Below, in pieces: positions 17,401 to 26,701 of a DNA stretch of 64,000 bases. The notes below the pieces were generated by a model. That model did no database searches. It was not told the origin of the DNA and was given only the letters and a program-made list of their open reading frames with translations. Numbering within the stretch: the first letter of the stretch is position 1; each line of letters begins with the position of its first letter. Where the stretch lies: positions 2,480,001 through 2,544,000 of the forward strand of contig NZ_CP062976.1 of assembly GCF_014898075.1 (NCBI RefSeq), read 5' to 3'. The position numbers were made by a program, and so were the translations under genes. This stretch comes from Neisseria yangbaofengii (GTDB lineage Bacteria; Pseudomonadota; Gammaproteobacteria; Burkholderiales; Neisseriaceae).

Positions 17401-18515
17401 TTTTAGAAAGCGAACCGAACCGCAGCGAGCCGATTATTCCGCAGCTGGCCCACTTTATCGCCAAAACCGCCGGCGATATGCGCATTCTCGAGCAAATCAA
17501 TCTGGACGAATGGGCGATGCACGTGCTGCCGGATTTCAATTATTTCAATCTGCGCGTGGTTGATGACGGCGGCCAAGAGTTGGCCGGCGGTCGCAAATTG
17601 TACGAATTGCAACAGCAACTCGGCCAAGCGGCGGCGGTAATGTTCCGCGACAACACCCAAGAATTCGAGCGCGGCGATGTGAAAACGTGGGACATCGGCA
17701 AACTGCCCGAGTCCGTCAAATTCGCCCGCGGCAAGCAGCAGCTCACCGGCTATCTCGGTTTGCAAAAAGAGAAAAACGGCAACATCGCCCTGCGCCTCTT
17801 TGACACAGCCGAAGCCGCCGGGCAAGCACATCGCCAAGGGGTGGTTGAATTGATGAAACTGCAATTAAAAGAGCATGTGAAAGACCTGAATAAAGGCTTG
17901 CCAGGCTTCACCCAAGCCGCCATGCTGTTGCGTCACATCAATGCCGATATCCTGCGCGAAGACCTCACCCAAGCCGTGTGCGACCGCGCCTTTATCGGTG
18001 ACGATGATTTGCCGCGCGATGAAAAAGCGTTTAAAGAGCAAATCAAACGCGCCCGCAGCCGCCTGCCTGCTGTCAAAGAAGCCGTCAGCCGCTATTTGCA
18101 GGAAATAGCCGCCGCCTATACCGAACTTAACGGCAAGCTTGGCAAACACCCGTTGGGCCGCCTTTTGCGCGAACGCACCAATGCCTTACTGGCCGAAGGC
18201 TTTGCCGGCCGTACCCCGTGGCAGCAATGGCCGCGCCTGCCGGTTTACCTCAAAGCCATGACCCTGCGCATGGACAAATACAGCAGCAATCCGGTTCGCG
18301 ATCAAGCGCGCGAAGCCGAGATTCAAGACTTGGAACAAATGTGGCAGGCTAAAGTCGATACCTTGATTAAACAAGGCTTGCCCGTGCCGTCTGAAATCGC
18401 CGCGTTTAAATGGATGATTGAAGAATTACGAGTGTCGCTGTTTGCGCAGGAGTTGAAAACGCCGTACCCCGTGTCCGTGAAACGTCTGTTGAAAGAATGG
18501 GCGCAATGGGCGTAA
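14436..18515 (+). CDS. hrpA: ATP-dependent RNA helicase HrpA
   Basis: A 1,359-residue DEAH-box RNA helicase, slightly longer than the E. coli protein (about 1,300). It has Walker A GETGSGKT (residues 87-94), DEAH (184-187), SAT (216-218) and the motif VI segment AARQRSGRCGR, followed by HA2/OB regions and the long DUF3418-type C-terminal part. In E. coli HrpA acts in mRNA processing and in rescue of stalled ribosomes. The coding sequence has gained several uptake sequences that read as RPSE/PSE peptides in linkers (near 16245-16285, 16945-17030). The RBS is poor. It is a single-gene unit with its own terminator. Confidence 0.95.
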   Translation: MYQATFQFDLSQTLSKDRHFLCQALNNPKRFGGKEAVQQKYQQSHQRFLNRQAKLPKPEYAGNLPVHERLDDIKTAIQNHQVTIICGETGSGKTTQLPKICLDLGRGTAGLIGHTQPRRLAARSVAERIAEELGGPVGETVGYKVRFNDNTSRDAYVKLMTDGILLAETQTDRFLTAYDTIIIDEAHERSLNIDFLLGYLKQLLPRRPDLKVIITSATIDAERFSKHFNGAPVLEVSGRTFPVEILYRPLHQADEDEAEIELTDAIVDAADELARYGEGDILVFLPGEREIREAAEALRKSPLRCSDEILPLFARLSNAEQHKIFHPNGTKRRIVLATNVAETSLTVQGIKYVIDTGLARVKRYSARAKVEQLHVEKISQAAARQRSGRCGRVSSGVCIRLYSEEDFNQRPAFTDPEIIRSNLAAVILRMAALKLGDVAAFPFLEAPDQRYINDGFQVLLELGAVNGQNELTKLGEQMARLPIDPKISRMLLAAKKHDCVQEMLVIVSALSIQDPRERPLEAREAAAKAHERFTDKQSDFLAYLNIWDSFQRERDKGLSNKQLVQWCRQYFLSHLRMREWRELHKQLAEIAIEMGLTDKERAFRRPPAQTHLRPSENKADQDLSAQFKQKQLDKKDHRAKIRAQKEAGYEQIHRALLTGLIANVGMKSPDGHDYTGARGSHFHLFPASALFKSKPKWVMAAELTETTRLYARDVAEIKPEWIEQEAPHLVRYHYFEPHWEQKRGEVVAGERVTLYGLTVLPRRPIAYGKVAPEEAREIFIRGALVAQETDLKADFFVRNKKLIREVAELEHKSRKQDVLVDDEVLFEFYNQRLPEMYVPSENLPLQNTAEKAGSHPSRSRPSEKAKPLADIRTFQTWLKAAEATEPKLLFLSRDDLMQHAAAHITEEQFPKFWKTADGKFKLAYRFEPNHPLDGVTMTVPLTVLNRLNAAELEWLVPGMLREKLQLLIKALPKQIRRICVPVPEFVTKFLESEPNRSEPIIPQLAHFIAKTAGDMRILEQINLDEWAMHVLPDFNYFNLRVVDDGGQELAGGRKLYELQQQLGQAAAVMFRDNTQEFERGDVKTWDIGKLPESVKFARGKQQLTGYLGLQKEKNGNIALRLFDTAEAAGQAHRQGVVELMKLQLKEHVKDLNKGLPGFTQAAMLLRHINADILREDLTQAVCDRAFIGDDDLPRDEKAFKEQIKRARSRLPAVKEAVSRYLQEIAAAYTELNGKLGKHPLGRLLRERTNALLAEGFAGRTPWQQWPRLPVYLKAMTLRMDKYSSNPVRDQAREAEIQDLEQMWQAKVDTLIKQGLPVPSEIAAFKWMIEELRVSLFAQELKTPYPVSVKRLLKEWAQWA

Positions 18516-18532
18516 CACCAAAGGCATGATAG

Positions 18533-18563
18533 AAGCCGCTCCGAGATTGGGAGTGGCTTTTTT
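18533..18563 (+). terminator. Intrinsic terminator of hrpA
   Basis: A 10-bp stem AAGCCGCTCC (18533-18542) with GGAGTGGCTT (18550-18559, one G-U pair) and six following Ts. Confidence 0.85.
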
Positions 18564-18868
18564 GTTGCCGTCCGAAGCTTTTGTTGAAATAAATAATGAG
18601 TCAATTATTGTTTGAACAAGGCGGGTTAAGGTAATCAACTTTAAATTTTGGCATAGTAATTGCATGCGTAATGGGTAAAGATAGCTGCATATCAATATAT
18701 GTGGGAGTAATAATGCAAGATATACGGCTATCTACCTTGATAATAGGGTAATTGGTGTGTCGGATTGATATTTCATTGAGAAATACTAAAGGATGAAATT
18801 TGTCGATTACTGACAAATTTTGTCATATCCATCAATTTACCGTTGAATATAACAACTGGGATTAAGCA
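18564..18868. promoter_or_regulatory. Upstream region of the adhesin gene
   Basis: About 300 bases, much lower in GC than the neighbours. It presumably holds the adhesin promoter. A 9-bp hairpin (AAATTTGTC 18796-18804, GACAAATTT 18812-18820) lies about 50 bases before the start codon and could be a leader structure. No homopolymer tract of the phase-variation type was seen. Confidence 0.4.
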
Positions 18869-21800
18869 ATGAATAAAATATATAAAGTGGTTTTTAACCA
18901 AGTTACGCAAACATGGACTGCTGTTGCAGAAATTGCAAAAGGACGTGGCAAACAAGAATCAAGCGGCGTCGGTGCCCAAGGCATTGAGGCCGCTTCTAAA
19001 TGGAATGCGGTATTGAAGCCGGTGGCTGCGTTTGTGGTATCGGCCTTTTTGCCGGTAACCGCGGCTCATGCTTATGTAGCTATCGGCGGTACCAATACTC
19101 TGTCGGCTACGGACCAAACCAACGAACCGGGTGTGGCAACGGCTAATGCTAGGTCTGGTGGCAATTTATTTAATTATTATAATCCGGAAAATCTCAGTTA
19201 CGGTAATCCTAAAGATGTCGATCCTAGGATGGCGTGGAACCAGAAAAATGGTATTCAATTGCCGCAATCTAGCGGTATTGCTATCGGTAATAGAGCCAAT
19301 ACCGTATATTATGATAGGGTCAATATATCTTCCGGTATCGCGATTGGTGATTACGCAGCAACTTCAAATGGCTTGGCAGTTTCTGTAGGCCCATTCGCTC
19401 AAACAAAAGGTGTATCTTCGGTAGCGCTTGGTGCCGCTGCTTTAGCCGCAGGTAACAATTCATTAGCTATGATGCGCCAATCTGCCGCAACAAAAGATTT
19501 TGCAATGGCATTGGGCACAACTGCCATTGCCAGCGGCCAAGCCAGCTTGGCAGTGGGTCACTCTTCAACTGCTACCGGTGAGCAATCTATTGCCATCGGT
19601 AGTTCAACGGCAACTGCAGCCACTTTGATGGATGGCGACGTTCCTGTTTCAGGTTCTCAATACGATGGTGAAACCAACGTGCAAGCGAAGGGTACGCGTT
19701 CGATTGCGATTGGCCAAGCTGCGCAATCTAAAGAAGCAGCCGAAAACGGTATTGCATTCGGTACCCGTGCCTTGACTTCTAATGCAGATGCTATTGCGGT
19801 AGGTACTTTATCCAAATCAAGTGGTAAGCAAGCGATTGCAGTAGGCCGTATGAATGATGTAAGTGGTCAATCTGCGGGTGCTTTTGGTAGTGAGAATACA
19901 GTTGCCAATGCCAATACTTATGTTTTGGGTAACAGCGTGACTACTTCTCAAAACAACAGCGTAGTATTAGGTAATGCATCTGCCGACCGTGCTGCTACTT
20001 CAGAAACTCAGGCAACTGTAGGCAGCATTACTTACGGTGGTTTTGCCGGTGTTGGTTCTGCAGCAAAAGGTGTGGTATCTGTTGGTAAGAAAGATGCAGA
20101 GCGTCAAATCATTAATGTCGCAGCAGGTAATGTTTCTGCTACATCTACAGATGCAATCAATGGTAGCCAGCTATACGCTACCCAAGACGTCATCAACAAT
20201 GTTGCCAGCTCAGTAGCTAAGGCATTGAATCCAAAGAATTCTAAGGTGGATGCAAAAGGTAATGTAACAGCTAACTTTACCGTTAATGGCAACACATATA
20301 ACAATGTTCAAGAAGCATTGGAAAATGTTGATACCGTGACTGTTGTTCAGTCTGAAGACAAGTCTGTCACTGTTGCTAAGAAAGACAATGATGCAGACGG
20401 TAATACCGTTTACGATGTTGCGGTAGCAAAAGCGACACTGACGCCAAATGAAGATGGTACAGTAAAAAATACCAATCCGGGAGACAATGCGAATAGCTTT
20501 GTTACCGGTGATGATGTTGTCAATGCCATCAACAAATCAGGCTTTACTCTGACTACCAGCAAATCTGCCGGCGAGGCCGAAGGCACAACAAAAGAACTGG
20601 TGAATCCGGGCGAAACCGTAACCATCGATGCCGGTAAGAACATCAAGCTGACTCAAGCAGCCGGTAAAGTTACCGTTGCTACGACCGATGACGTTGTCTT
20701 TAATAAAGTTACCGCAGATACGGTTAATGTAGGTGGTAATACAGTAAATGGTGATGCCATCACTGTTGACGGCAAACCGGTAACCAATATCAATGAAGCC
20801 ATCAACAAAACAGCTGAACAGGCATTTAAGCCATTAACCTTTGCCGGCGACACCGGTGCAAACTTTGACCGCAAACTGGGTACCCAGGTTAACGTTAAAG
20901 GCGGTGCAACTGGTGAGCTTTCAGACGGCAATATTGCTGTAGTATCTAACGGTTCTGACACCTTGACAGTTAAATTGGCTAAAGAACTGAAAGATATCAA
21001 CAGCATTGCAGTTAATGAAGGCCCAACCATTAATGCCAATGGTATTAATATGAATGGTGATCAGATTACCAATCTGAAAAATAACCTGCCTGCCACTGAC
21101 AATTCAACGCCTAGCCAGGCTAAGCCTGCTGATGTAACAGGTAATAATGCAGCAACAGTAAATGATGTGTTGAATGCCGGTTGGAACATCCAAGGTAATA
21201 GCAAACCAGTTGATTTCGTTAAACCTTACGACACCGTAAATTTTGCTGATGGTAAAGGTACGGCAGCAACAGTAACTTCAGATGGTACGACTTCAACCGT
21301 TAAATACGATGTAAAAGTTGATAACCAAACCATCAAAGTGGGCGATGATGGTAATTTGACTGTGATGACAGACAATTTGCCGAAAACTAAAGACACCGTG
21401 ACTGTTGTTCAGTCTGAAGACAAGTCTGTCACTGTTGCTAAGAAAGACAATGATGCAGACGGCAATACCGTTTACGATGTTGCGGTAGCAAAAGCGACAC
21501 TGACACCAAATGAAGATGGTACAGTAAACAATACCAATCCTGAAGGCAATGCGAATAGCTTTGTTACCGGTGATGATGTTGTCAATGCCATCAACAAGTC
21601 AGGCTTCAAGCTGACTACCAGCAAATCTGCCGGCGAGGCCGAAGGCACAACAGAAGAACTGGTGAATCCGGGCGAAACCGTAACCATCGATGCCGGTAAA
21701 AACATCAAAGTTACCCAAGCCGGTAACAAGATTACTGTAGCCACCACAGACCAAATGGTACTGGGCGAAAAAGGCACAGATGGCAAAAATGGTGTTGACG

Positions 21801-24800
21801 GCTCTATCGGTGTCAACGGTGCGGACGGTTCCGGTGTTGCCATCAACGGCAAAGACGGCTCTGTCGGTCTGAAAGGTACTGACGGTAAAGACGGACTGAA
21901 TCTGACCCCCGAAGCAATCGTGTTCAACGGTGTTGACGGCAAAGACGGCAAAGACGGCCAAGTAAGCATGAAGTTTGAAAAAGTCGCCCCCGCATTGGAC
22001 GGTAAAGACGGCCAAAACGGTGAAGGCAACCAAACCCGCATTGTTTACACTAAACCAAACGGAGCTAAGGAAGAAGTTGCGACTTTGAACGATGGTCTGA
22101 ACTTTACCGGTAACAATGAAGATACCGTAAACAGCCATAAGCTGAATACTTTGGTTAAAGTACAGGGTGAAGGCGTTGACAAAGCGGCTTCGGAAAGCTT
22201 CAAGTCGGCAAAAGGCAACATCAATGTGAAAGCGGACGGCAGCAATAAGCTCGAAATCCAATTGAACAAAGATGTTAACTTAGGTAAAGATGGCTCTGTA
22301 ACCACAGGAGACACCGCCATTAATGACAATGGTTTGACAATCACTGGCGGCCCATCAGTAACCAAAGACGGTATTGATGCCGGTAATAAGAAAATTACCA
22401 ATGTCGCTGCCGGTGAAGGCGATACCGATGCTGTGAATGTTAAACAGTTGAAAGATTCACGTACTACCGTGAAATCCAGCGACAACAGTATCTCTGTTGA
22501 TAAGACAGAAACGGCTGACGGCAACCTTGATTACGACATCAAAGTAAACAACCAAGCTGTTGTCGAGAATGCCCAATTGCCGGTGGTTTACACCAACAAA
22601 GAAGGCGACAAGGTTTACCTGGTTACCGACAAAGACGGCAACAAAACCTTCAATACCAAGCCTGACGGAAGCGGCGACACTGTTGACAATGGTGATGTCA
22701 TCGCTTCGATGAACAACGCCGATGGCAGCACAACCGCACCGACCAACTTGGCGAATGTTAAAGGTAACTTGAAGCCGACTTACAACACAGGCGACATGAC
22801 TGTTGGCGAAGATGGCAAACCGACTGCGGCTGCCGCCACTAAGCCGACTAAGTCACAAGAAGCACCGACACCTGAAGATGCTGCGAAGATGTACAACAAT
22901 GCAGCAACTGTAGGCGACGTATTGAACGCCGGTTGGAACATCCAAGGTAACGGCGAAGCCAAAGATTTCGTGAAACCTTACGACACCGTAAACTTTGTTG
23001 ATGGTCAAGGTACAACAGCAGTTGTTACGACTGACGAAAAAGGCGGGAAAACCGATGTGACCTTCAATGTGAATGTAGACGGTAAGACCACCGAGTACAC
23101 GTACGTGACTAAGAATGGCGATACTGTTTACAAGCACACCGATGGCAACTATTACACCCGGCCAAATGGTGAAGGTGATAAAGTCGATACCGCCGGCAAC
23201 CCTGTAACCACCCAGGTTTCAGCGAAAACCGGTGCAATTCAGTACAACGACGGCGATGTAAACAACACCGGTAACACGCCAACAGTTGGCAAAGGTAAGG
23301 TTGCGCCTAAAGCAGGTGACGAGGATAAAGTCACAACAGTACAAAACGTTGCTGATGCGATCAATGCTTCGGGCTTTACTCTGACTACCAGCAAATCTGC
23401 CGGCGAGGCCGAAGGCACAACAGAAGAACTGGTGAATCCGGGCGAAACCGTAACCATCGATGCCGGTAAAAACATCAAAGTTACCCAAGCCGGTAACAAG
23501 ATTACTGTAGCCACCACAGACCAAATGGTACTGGGCGAAAAAGGCACAGATGGCAAAAATGGTGTTGACGGCTCTATCGGTGTCAACGGTGCGGACGGTT
23601 CCGGTGTTGCCATCAACGGCAAAGACGGCTCTGTCGGTCTGAAAGGTACTGACGGTAAAGACGGACTGAATCTGACCCCCGAAGCAATCGTGTTCAACGG
23701 TGTTGACGGCAAAGACGGCAAAGACGGCCAAGTAAGCATGAAGTTTGAAAAAGTCGCCCCCGCATTGGACGGTAAAGACGGCCAAAACGGTGAAGGCAAC
23801 CAAACCCGCATTGTTTACACTAAACCAAACGGAGCTAAGGAAGAAGTTGCGACTTTGAACGATGGTCTGAACTTTACCGGTAACAATGAAGATACCGTAA
23901 ACAGCCATAAGCTGAATACTTTGGTTAAAGTACAGGGTGAAGGCGTTGACAAAGCGGCTTCGGAAAGCTTCAAGTCGGCAAAAGGCAACATCAATGTGAA
24001 AGCGGACGGCAGCAATAAGCTCGAAATCCAATTGAACAAAGATGTTAACTTAGGTAAAGATGGCTCTGTAACCACAGGAGGCACCGCCATTAATGACAAT
24101 GGTTTGACAATCACTGGCGGCCCATCAGTAACCAAAGACGGTATTGATGCCGGTAATAAGAAAATTACCAATGTCGCTGCCGGTGAAGGCGATACCGATG
24201 CTGTGAATGTTAAACAGTTGAAAGATTCACGTACTACCGTGAAATCCAGCGACAACAGTATCTCTGTTGATAAGACAGAAACGGCTGACGGCAACCTTGA
24301 TTACGACATCAAAGTAAACAACCAAGCTGTTGTCGAGAATGCCCAATTGCCGGTGGTTTACACCAACAAAGAAGGCGACAAGGTTTACCTGGTTACCGAC
24401 AAAGACGGCAACAAAACCTTCAATACCAAGCCTGACGGAAGCGGCGACACTGTTGACAATGGTGATGTCATCGCTTCGATGAACAACGCCGATGGCAGCA
24501 CAACCGCACCGACCAACTTGGCGAATGTTAAAGGTAACTTGAAGCCGACTTACAACACAGGCGACATGACTGTTGGCGAAGATGGCAAACCGACTGCGGC
24601 TGCCGCCACTAAGCCGACTAAGTCACAAGAAGCACCGACACCTGAAGATGCTGCGAAGATGTACAACAATGCAGCAACTGTAGGCGACGTATTGAACGCC
24701 GGTTGGAACATCCAAGGTAACGGCGAAGCCAAAGATTTCGTGAAACCTTACGACACCGTAAACTTTGTTGATGGTCAAGGTACAACAGCAGTTGTTACGA

Positions 24801-26323
24801 CTGACGAAAAAGGCGGGAAAACCGATGTGACCTTCAATGTGAATGTAGACGGTAAGACCACCGAGTACACGTACGTGACTAAGAATGGCGATACTGTTTA
24901 CAAGCACACCGATGGCAACTATTACACCCGGCCAAATGGTGAAGGTGATAAAGTCGATACCGCCGGCAACCCTGTAACCACCCAGGTTTCAGCGAAAACC
25001 GGTGCAATTCAGTACAACGACGGCGATGTAAACAACACCGGTAACACGCCAACAGTTGGCAAAGGTAAGGTTGCGCCTAAAGCAGGTGACGAGGATAAAG
25101 TCACAACAGTACAAAACGTTGCTGATGCGATCAATGCTTCGGGCTTTACTCTGACTACCAGCAAATCTGCCGGCGAGGCCGAAGGCACAACAGAAGAACT
25201 GGTGAATCCGGGCGAAACCGTAACCATCGATGCCGGTAAAAACATCAAAGTTACCCAAGCCGGTAACAAGATTACTGTAGCCACCACAGACCAAATGGTA
25301 CTGGGCGAAAAAGGCACAGATGGCAAAAATGGTGTTGACGGCTCTATCGGTGTCAACGGTGCGGACGGTTCCGGTGTTGCCATCAACGGCAAAGACGGCT
25401 CTGTCGGTCTGAAAGGTACTGACGGTAAAGACGGACTGAATCTGACCCCCGAAGCAATCGTGTTCAACGGTGTTGACGGCAAAGACGGCAAAGACGGCCA
25501 AGTAAGCATGAAGTTTGAAAAAGTCGCCCCCGCATTGGACGGTAAAGACGGCCAAAACGGTGAAGGCAACCAAACCCGCATTGTTTACACTAAACCAAAC
25601 GGAGCTAAGGAAGAAGTTGCGACTTTGAACGATGGTCTGAACTTTACCGGTAACAATGAAGATACCGTAAACAGCCATAAGCTGAATACTTTGGTTAAAG
25701 TACAGGGTGAAGGCGTTGACAAAGCGGCTTCGGAAAGCTTCAAGTCGGCAAAAGGCAACATCAATGTGAAAGCGGACGGCAGCAATAAGCTCGAAATCCA
25801 ATTGAACAAAGATGTTAAAGGCTTGAACAGCTTGCAGGCGACTGCCGTTAATGCGGGTACTGTGAATGCAGATACCGTAAAAGCAGGTGATACCACTGTG
25901 AATAACAAAGGTGTGACCATCAATAACGGTGCCGCAGGCAGCCCGGTGACTTTGACCAAAGACGGTCTGAACAACGGTGGTAACCGCATCACAAACGTTG
26001 CCCCGGGTGTAGGTGATACTGACGCAGTCAATGTCAGCCAGTTGAAAGCTTCGAACGCCAATGTTCACAACCGCATTGACGGCGTAGAAAACAACGCCAA
26101 TGCAGGTGTGGCACAAGCCATGGCAACTGCCGGTCTGCCGCAAGCTTACTTGCCGGGTAAGAGCATGATGGCTATCGGTGGTGGTGTGTACCGTGGCGAA
26201 ACCGGTTATGCAATCGGCTTCTCAAGCATTTCCGACGGCGGTAACTGGATCGTGAAAGGTACGGCTTCCGGAAACTCTCGCGGTAATTACGGTGCAACTG
26301 CTGCTGTAGGTTATCAGTGGTAA
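18869..26323 (+). CDS. Giant trimeric autotransporter adhesin (YadA/Hia type)
   Basis: A 2,484-residue outer-membrane adhesin. It begins with the extended signal peptide (MNKIYKVVFNQVTQTWTAVA) and a likely cleavage after AHA68. A left-handed head of SIAIG/AIAVG-type repeats fills about residues 130-370. A long stalk follows with Ylhead/neck-like units (DAVNVKQLKDS) and collagen-like Gly-X-X stretches rich in GKDG. The 70-90-residue C-terminal YadA anchor ends GATAAVGYQW. The anchor forms a trimeric barrel that exports its own stalk. The stalk holds a 590-residue unit present 2.4 times, almost identical in DNA. GGGAT precedes the start. It is longer than typical NhhA or NadA. The ligand is unknown. 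Confidence 0.95.
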   Translation: MNKIYKVVFNQVTQTWTAVAEIAKGRGKQESSGVGAQGIEAASKWNAVLKPVAAFVVSAFLPVTAAHAYVAIGGTNTLSATDQTNEPGVATANARSGGNLFNYYNPENLSYGNPKDVDPRMAWNQKNGIQLPQSSGIAIGNRANTVYYDRVNISSGIAIGDYAATSNGLAVSVGPFAQTKGVSSVALGAAALAAGNNSLAMMRQSAATKDFAMALGTTAIASGQASLAVGHSSTATGEQSIAIGSSTATAATLMDGDVPVSGSQYDGETNVQAKGTRSIAIGQAAQSKEAAENGIAFGTRALTSNADAIAVGTLSKSSGKQAIAVGRMNDVSGQSAGAFGSENTVANANTYVLGNSVTTSQNNSVVLGNASADRAATSETQATVGSITYGGFAGVGSAAKGVVSVGKKDAERQIINVAAGNVSATSTDAINGSQLYATQDVINNVASSVAKALNPKNSKVDAKGNVTANFTVNGNTYNNVQEALENVDTVTVVQSEDKSVTVAKKDNDADGNTVYDVAVAKATLTPNEDGTVKNTNPGDNANSFVTGDDVVNAINKSGFTLTTSKSAGEAEGTTKELVNPGETVTIDAGKNIKLTQAAGKVTVATTDDVVFNKVTADTVNVGGNTVNGDAITVDGKPVTNINEAINKTAEQAFKPLTFAGDTGANFDRKLGTQVNVKGGATGELSDGNIAVVSNGSDTLTVKLAKELKDINSIAVNEGPTINANGINMNGDQITNLKNNLPATDNSTPSQAKPADVTGNNAATVNDVLNAGWNIQGNSKPVDFVKPYDTVNFADGKGTAATVTSDGTTSTVKYDVKVDNQTIKVGDDGNLTVMTDNLPKTKDTVTVVQSEDKSVTVAKKDNDADGNTVYDVAVAKATLTPNEDGTVNNTNPEGNANSFVTGDDVVNAINKSGFKLTTSKSAGEAEGTTEELVNPGETVTIDAGKNIKVTQAGNKITVATTDQMVLGEKGTDGKNGVDGSIGVNGADGSGVAINGKDGSVGLKGTDGKDGLNLTPEAIVFNGVDGKDGKDGQVSMKFEKVAPALDGKDGQNGEGNQTRIVYTKPNGAKEEVATLNDGLNFTGNNEDTVNSHKLNTLVKVQGEGVDKAASESFKSAKGNINVKADGSNKLEIQLNKDVNLGKDGSVTTGDTAINDNGLTITGGPSVTKDGIDAGNKKITNVAAGEGDTDAVNVKQLKDSRTTVKSSDNSISVDKTETADGNLDYDIKVNNQAVVENAQLPVVYTNKEGDKVYLVTDKDGNKTFNTKPDGSGDTVDNGDVIASMNNADGSTTAPTNLANVKGNLKPTYNTGDMTVGEDGKPTAAAATKPTKSQEAPTPEDAAKMYNNAATVGDVLNAGWNIQGNGEAKDFVKPYDTVNFVDGQGTTAVVTTDEKGGKTDVTFNVNVDGKTTEYTYVTKNGDTVYKHTDGNYYTRPNGEGDKVDTAGNPVTTQVSAKTGAIQYNDGDVNNTGNTPTVGKGKVAPKAGDEDKVTTVQNVADAINASGFTLTTSKSAGEAEGTTEELVNPGETVTIDAGKNIKVTQAGNKITVATTDQMVLGEKGTDGKNGVDGSIGVNGADGSGVAINGKDGSVGLKGTDGKDGLNLTPEAIVFNGVDGKDGKDGQVSMKFEKVAPALDGKDGQNGEGNQTRIVYTKPNGAKEEVATLNDGLNFTGNNEDTVNSHKLNTLVKVQGEGVDKAASESFKSAKGNINVKADGSNKLEIQLNKDVNLGKDGSVTTGGTAINDNGLTITGGPSVTKDGIDAGNKKITNVAAGEGDTDAVNVKQLKDSRTTVKSSDNSISVDKTETADGNLDYDIKVNNQAVVENAQLPVVYTNKEGDKVYLVTDKDGNKTFNTKPDGSGDTVDNGDVIASMNNADGSTTAPTNLANVKGNLKPTYNTGDMTVGEDGKPTAAAATKPTKSQEAPTPEDAAKMYNNAATVGDVLNAGWNIQGNGEAKDFVKPYDTVNFVDGQGTTAVVTTDEKGGKTDVTFNVNVDGKTTEYTYVTKNGDTVYKHTDGNYYTRPNGEGDKVDTAGNPVTTQVSAKTGAIQYNDGDVNNTGNTPTVGKGKVAPKAGDEDKVTTVQNVADAINASGFTLTTSKSAGEAEGTTEELVNPGETVTIDAGKNIKVTQAGNKITVATTDQMVLGEKGTDGKNGVDGSIGVNGADGSGVAINGKDGSVGLKGTDGKDGLNLTPEAIVFNGVDGKDGKDGQVSMKFEKVAPALDGKDGQNGEGNQTRIVYTKPNGAKEEVATLNDGLNFTGNNEDTVNSHKLNTLVKVQGEGVDKAASESFKSAKGNINVKADGSNKLEIQLNKDVKGLNSLQATAVNAGTVNADTVKAGDTTVNNKGVTINNGAAGSPVTLTKDGLNNGGNRITNVAPGVGDTDAVNVSQLKASNANVHNRIDGVENNANAGVAQAMATAGLPQAYLPGKSMMAIGGGVYRGETGYAIGFSSISDGGNWIVKGTASGNSRGNYGATAAVGYQW
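21609..25818 (+). repeat. 1,770-bp near-identical tandem repeats in the adhesin gene
   Basis: Copy 1 is about 21609-23378, copy 2 about 23379-25148, and partial copy 3 about 25149-25818. The only base difference I noticed between full copies 1 and 2 is A22311 versus G24081 (Asp to Gly). Shorter, more diverged pieces of the same unit occur earlier (20541-20660, and 20331-20420 versus 21394-21480). Confidence 0.92.
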
Positions 26324-26338
26324 TCCGATAATCAAACA

Positions 26339-26408
26339 TTTCAGACGGCCTGAAGGCCGTCTGAAAACGGTTTGATGTAAAAAGACGGCTTTTATGCCGT
26401 CTTTTTTT
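26339..26408 (+). terminator. Double terminator after the adhesin gene
   Basis: An outward-reversed DUS pair (26339-26350 with 26355-26366) is followed by a second hairpin AAAAAGACGGC/GCCGTCTTTTT (26379-26406) with a T-run. Confidence 0.8.
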
Positions 26409-26473
26409 GCGTGTAGAAGTTGGATTAACTTGCGTTAAAATGAACATCTTTGTGGGCTGTGCATATTTATATT

Positions 26474-26578
26474 TATAGTGAATCCACTTTAAAATAGTAC
26501 GGCGTTGGTTCGCCTGGCCGTATTATCCTACTGTCTTCGGCTCACCGCCTTGTCCTATTTTAAAGTGAATCCACTATA
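26474..26578. mobile_element. Short Correia repeat enclosed element (CREE), 105 bp
   Basis: It is flanked by TATAGTGAATCCACTTTAAA and its inverted copy ending CCACTATA, with TA at both borders. The core contains AGTACGGCGTTGG and CTTGTCCTA. The size matches the short, internally deleted CREE class. Such elements are miniature transposons in Neisseria that can supply promoters or be cut by RNase III. Confidence 0.9.
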
Positions 26579-26580
26579 CC

Positions 26581-26613
26581 ATGCCGTCTGAAAATTTTTC
26601 AGACGGCATTTTT
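26581..26613. terminator. DUS hairpin next to the CREE
   Basis: ATGCCGTCTGAAAA and its complement with almost no loop, followed by TTTTT. It is in the AT form of the uptake sequence. Confidence 0.6.
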
Positions 26614-26701
26614 GTATTTATCCGCATTTCTATGTTTAAATGCGCATATCATCTTATAAATTATTCCGCTCAATCTAAACCACACACCAAAGGAATTTTC
26701 T

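Noticed and set aside
21609-25818. CRISPR or satellite array
   Set aside because: The repeats are long, coding and in frame; no short repeat-spacer pattern occurs anywhere in the window.
21472-26143. Long open frames on the minus strand of the adhesin gene (up to 384 codons)
   Set aside because: They mirror the repetitive coding strand, recur in every repeat copy and show no start signals or domain patterns.
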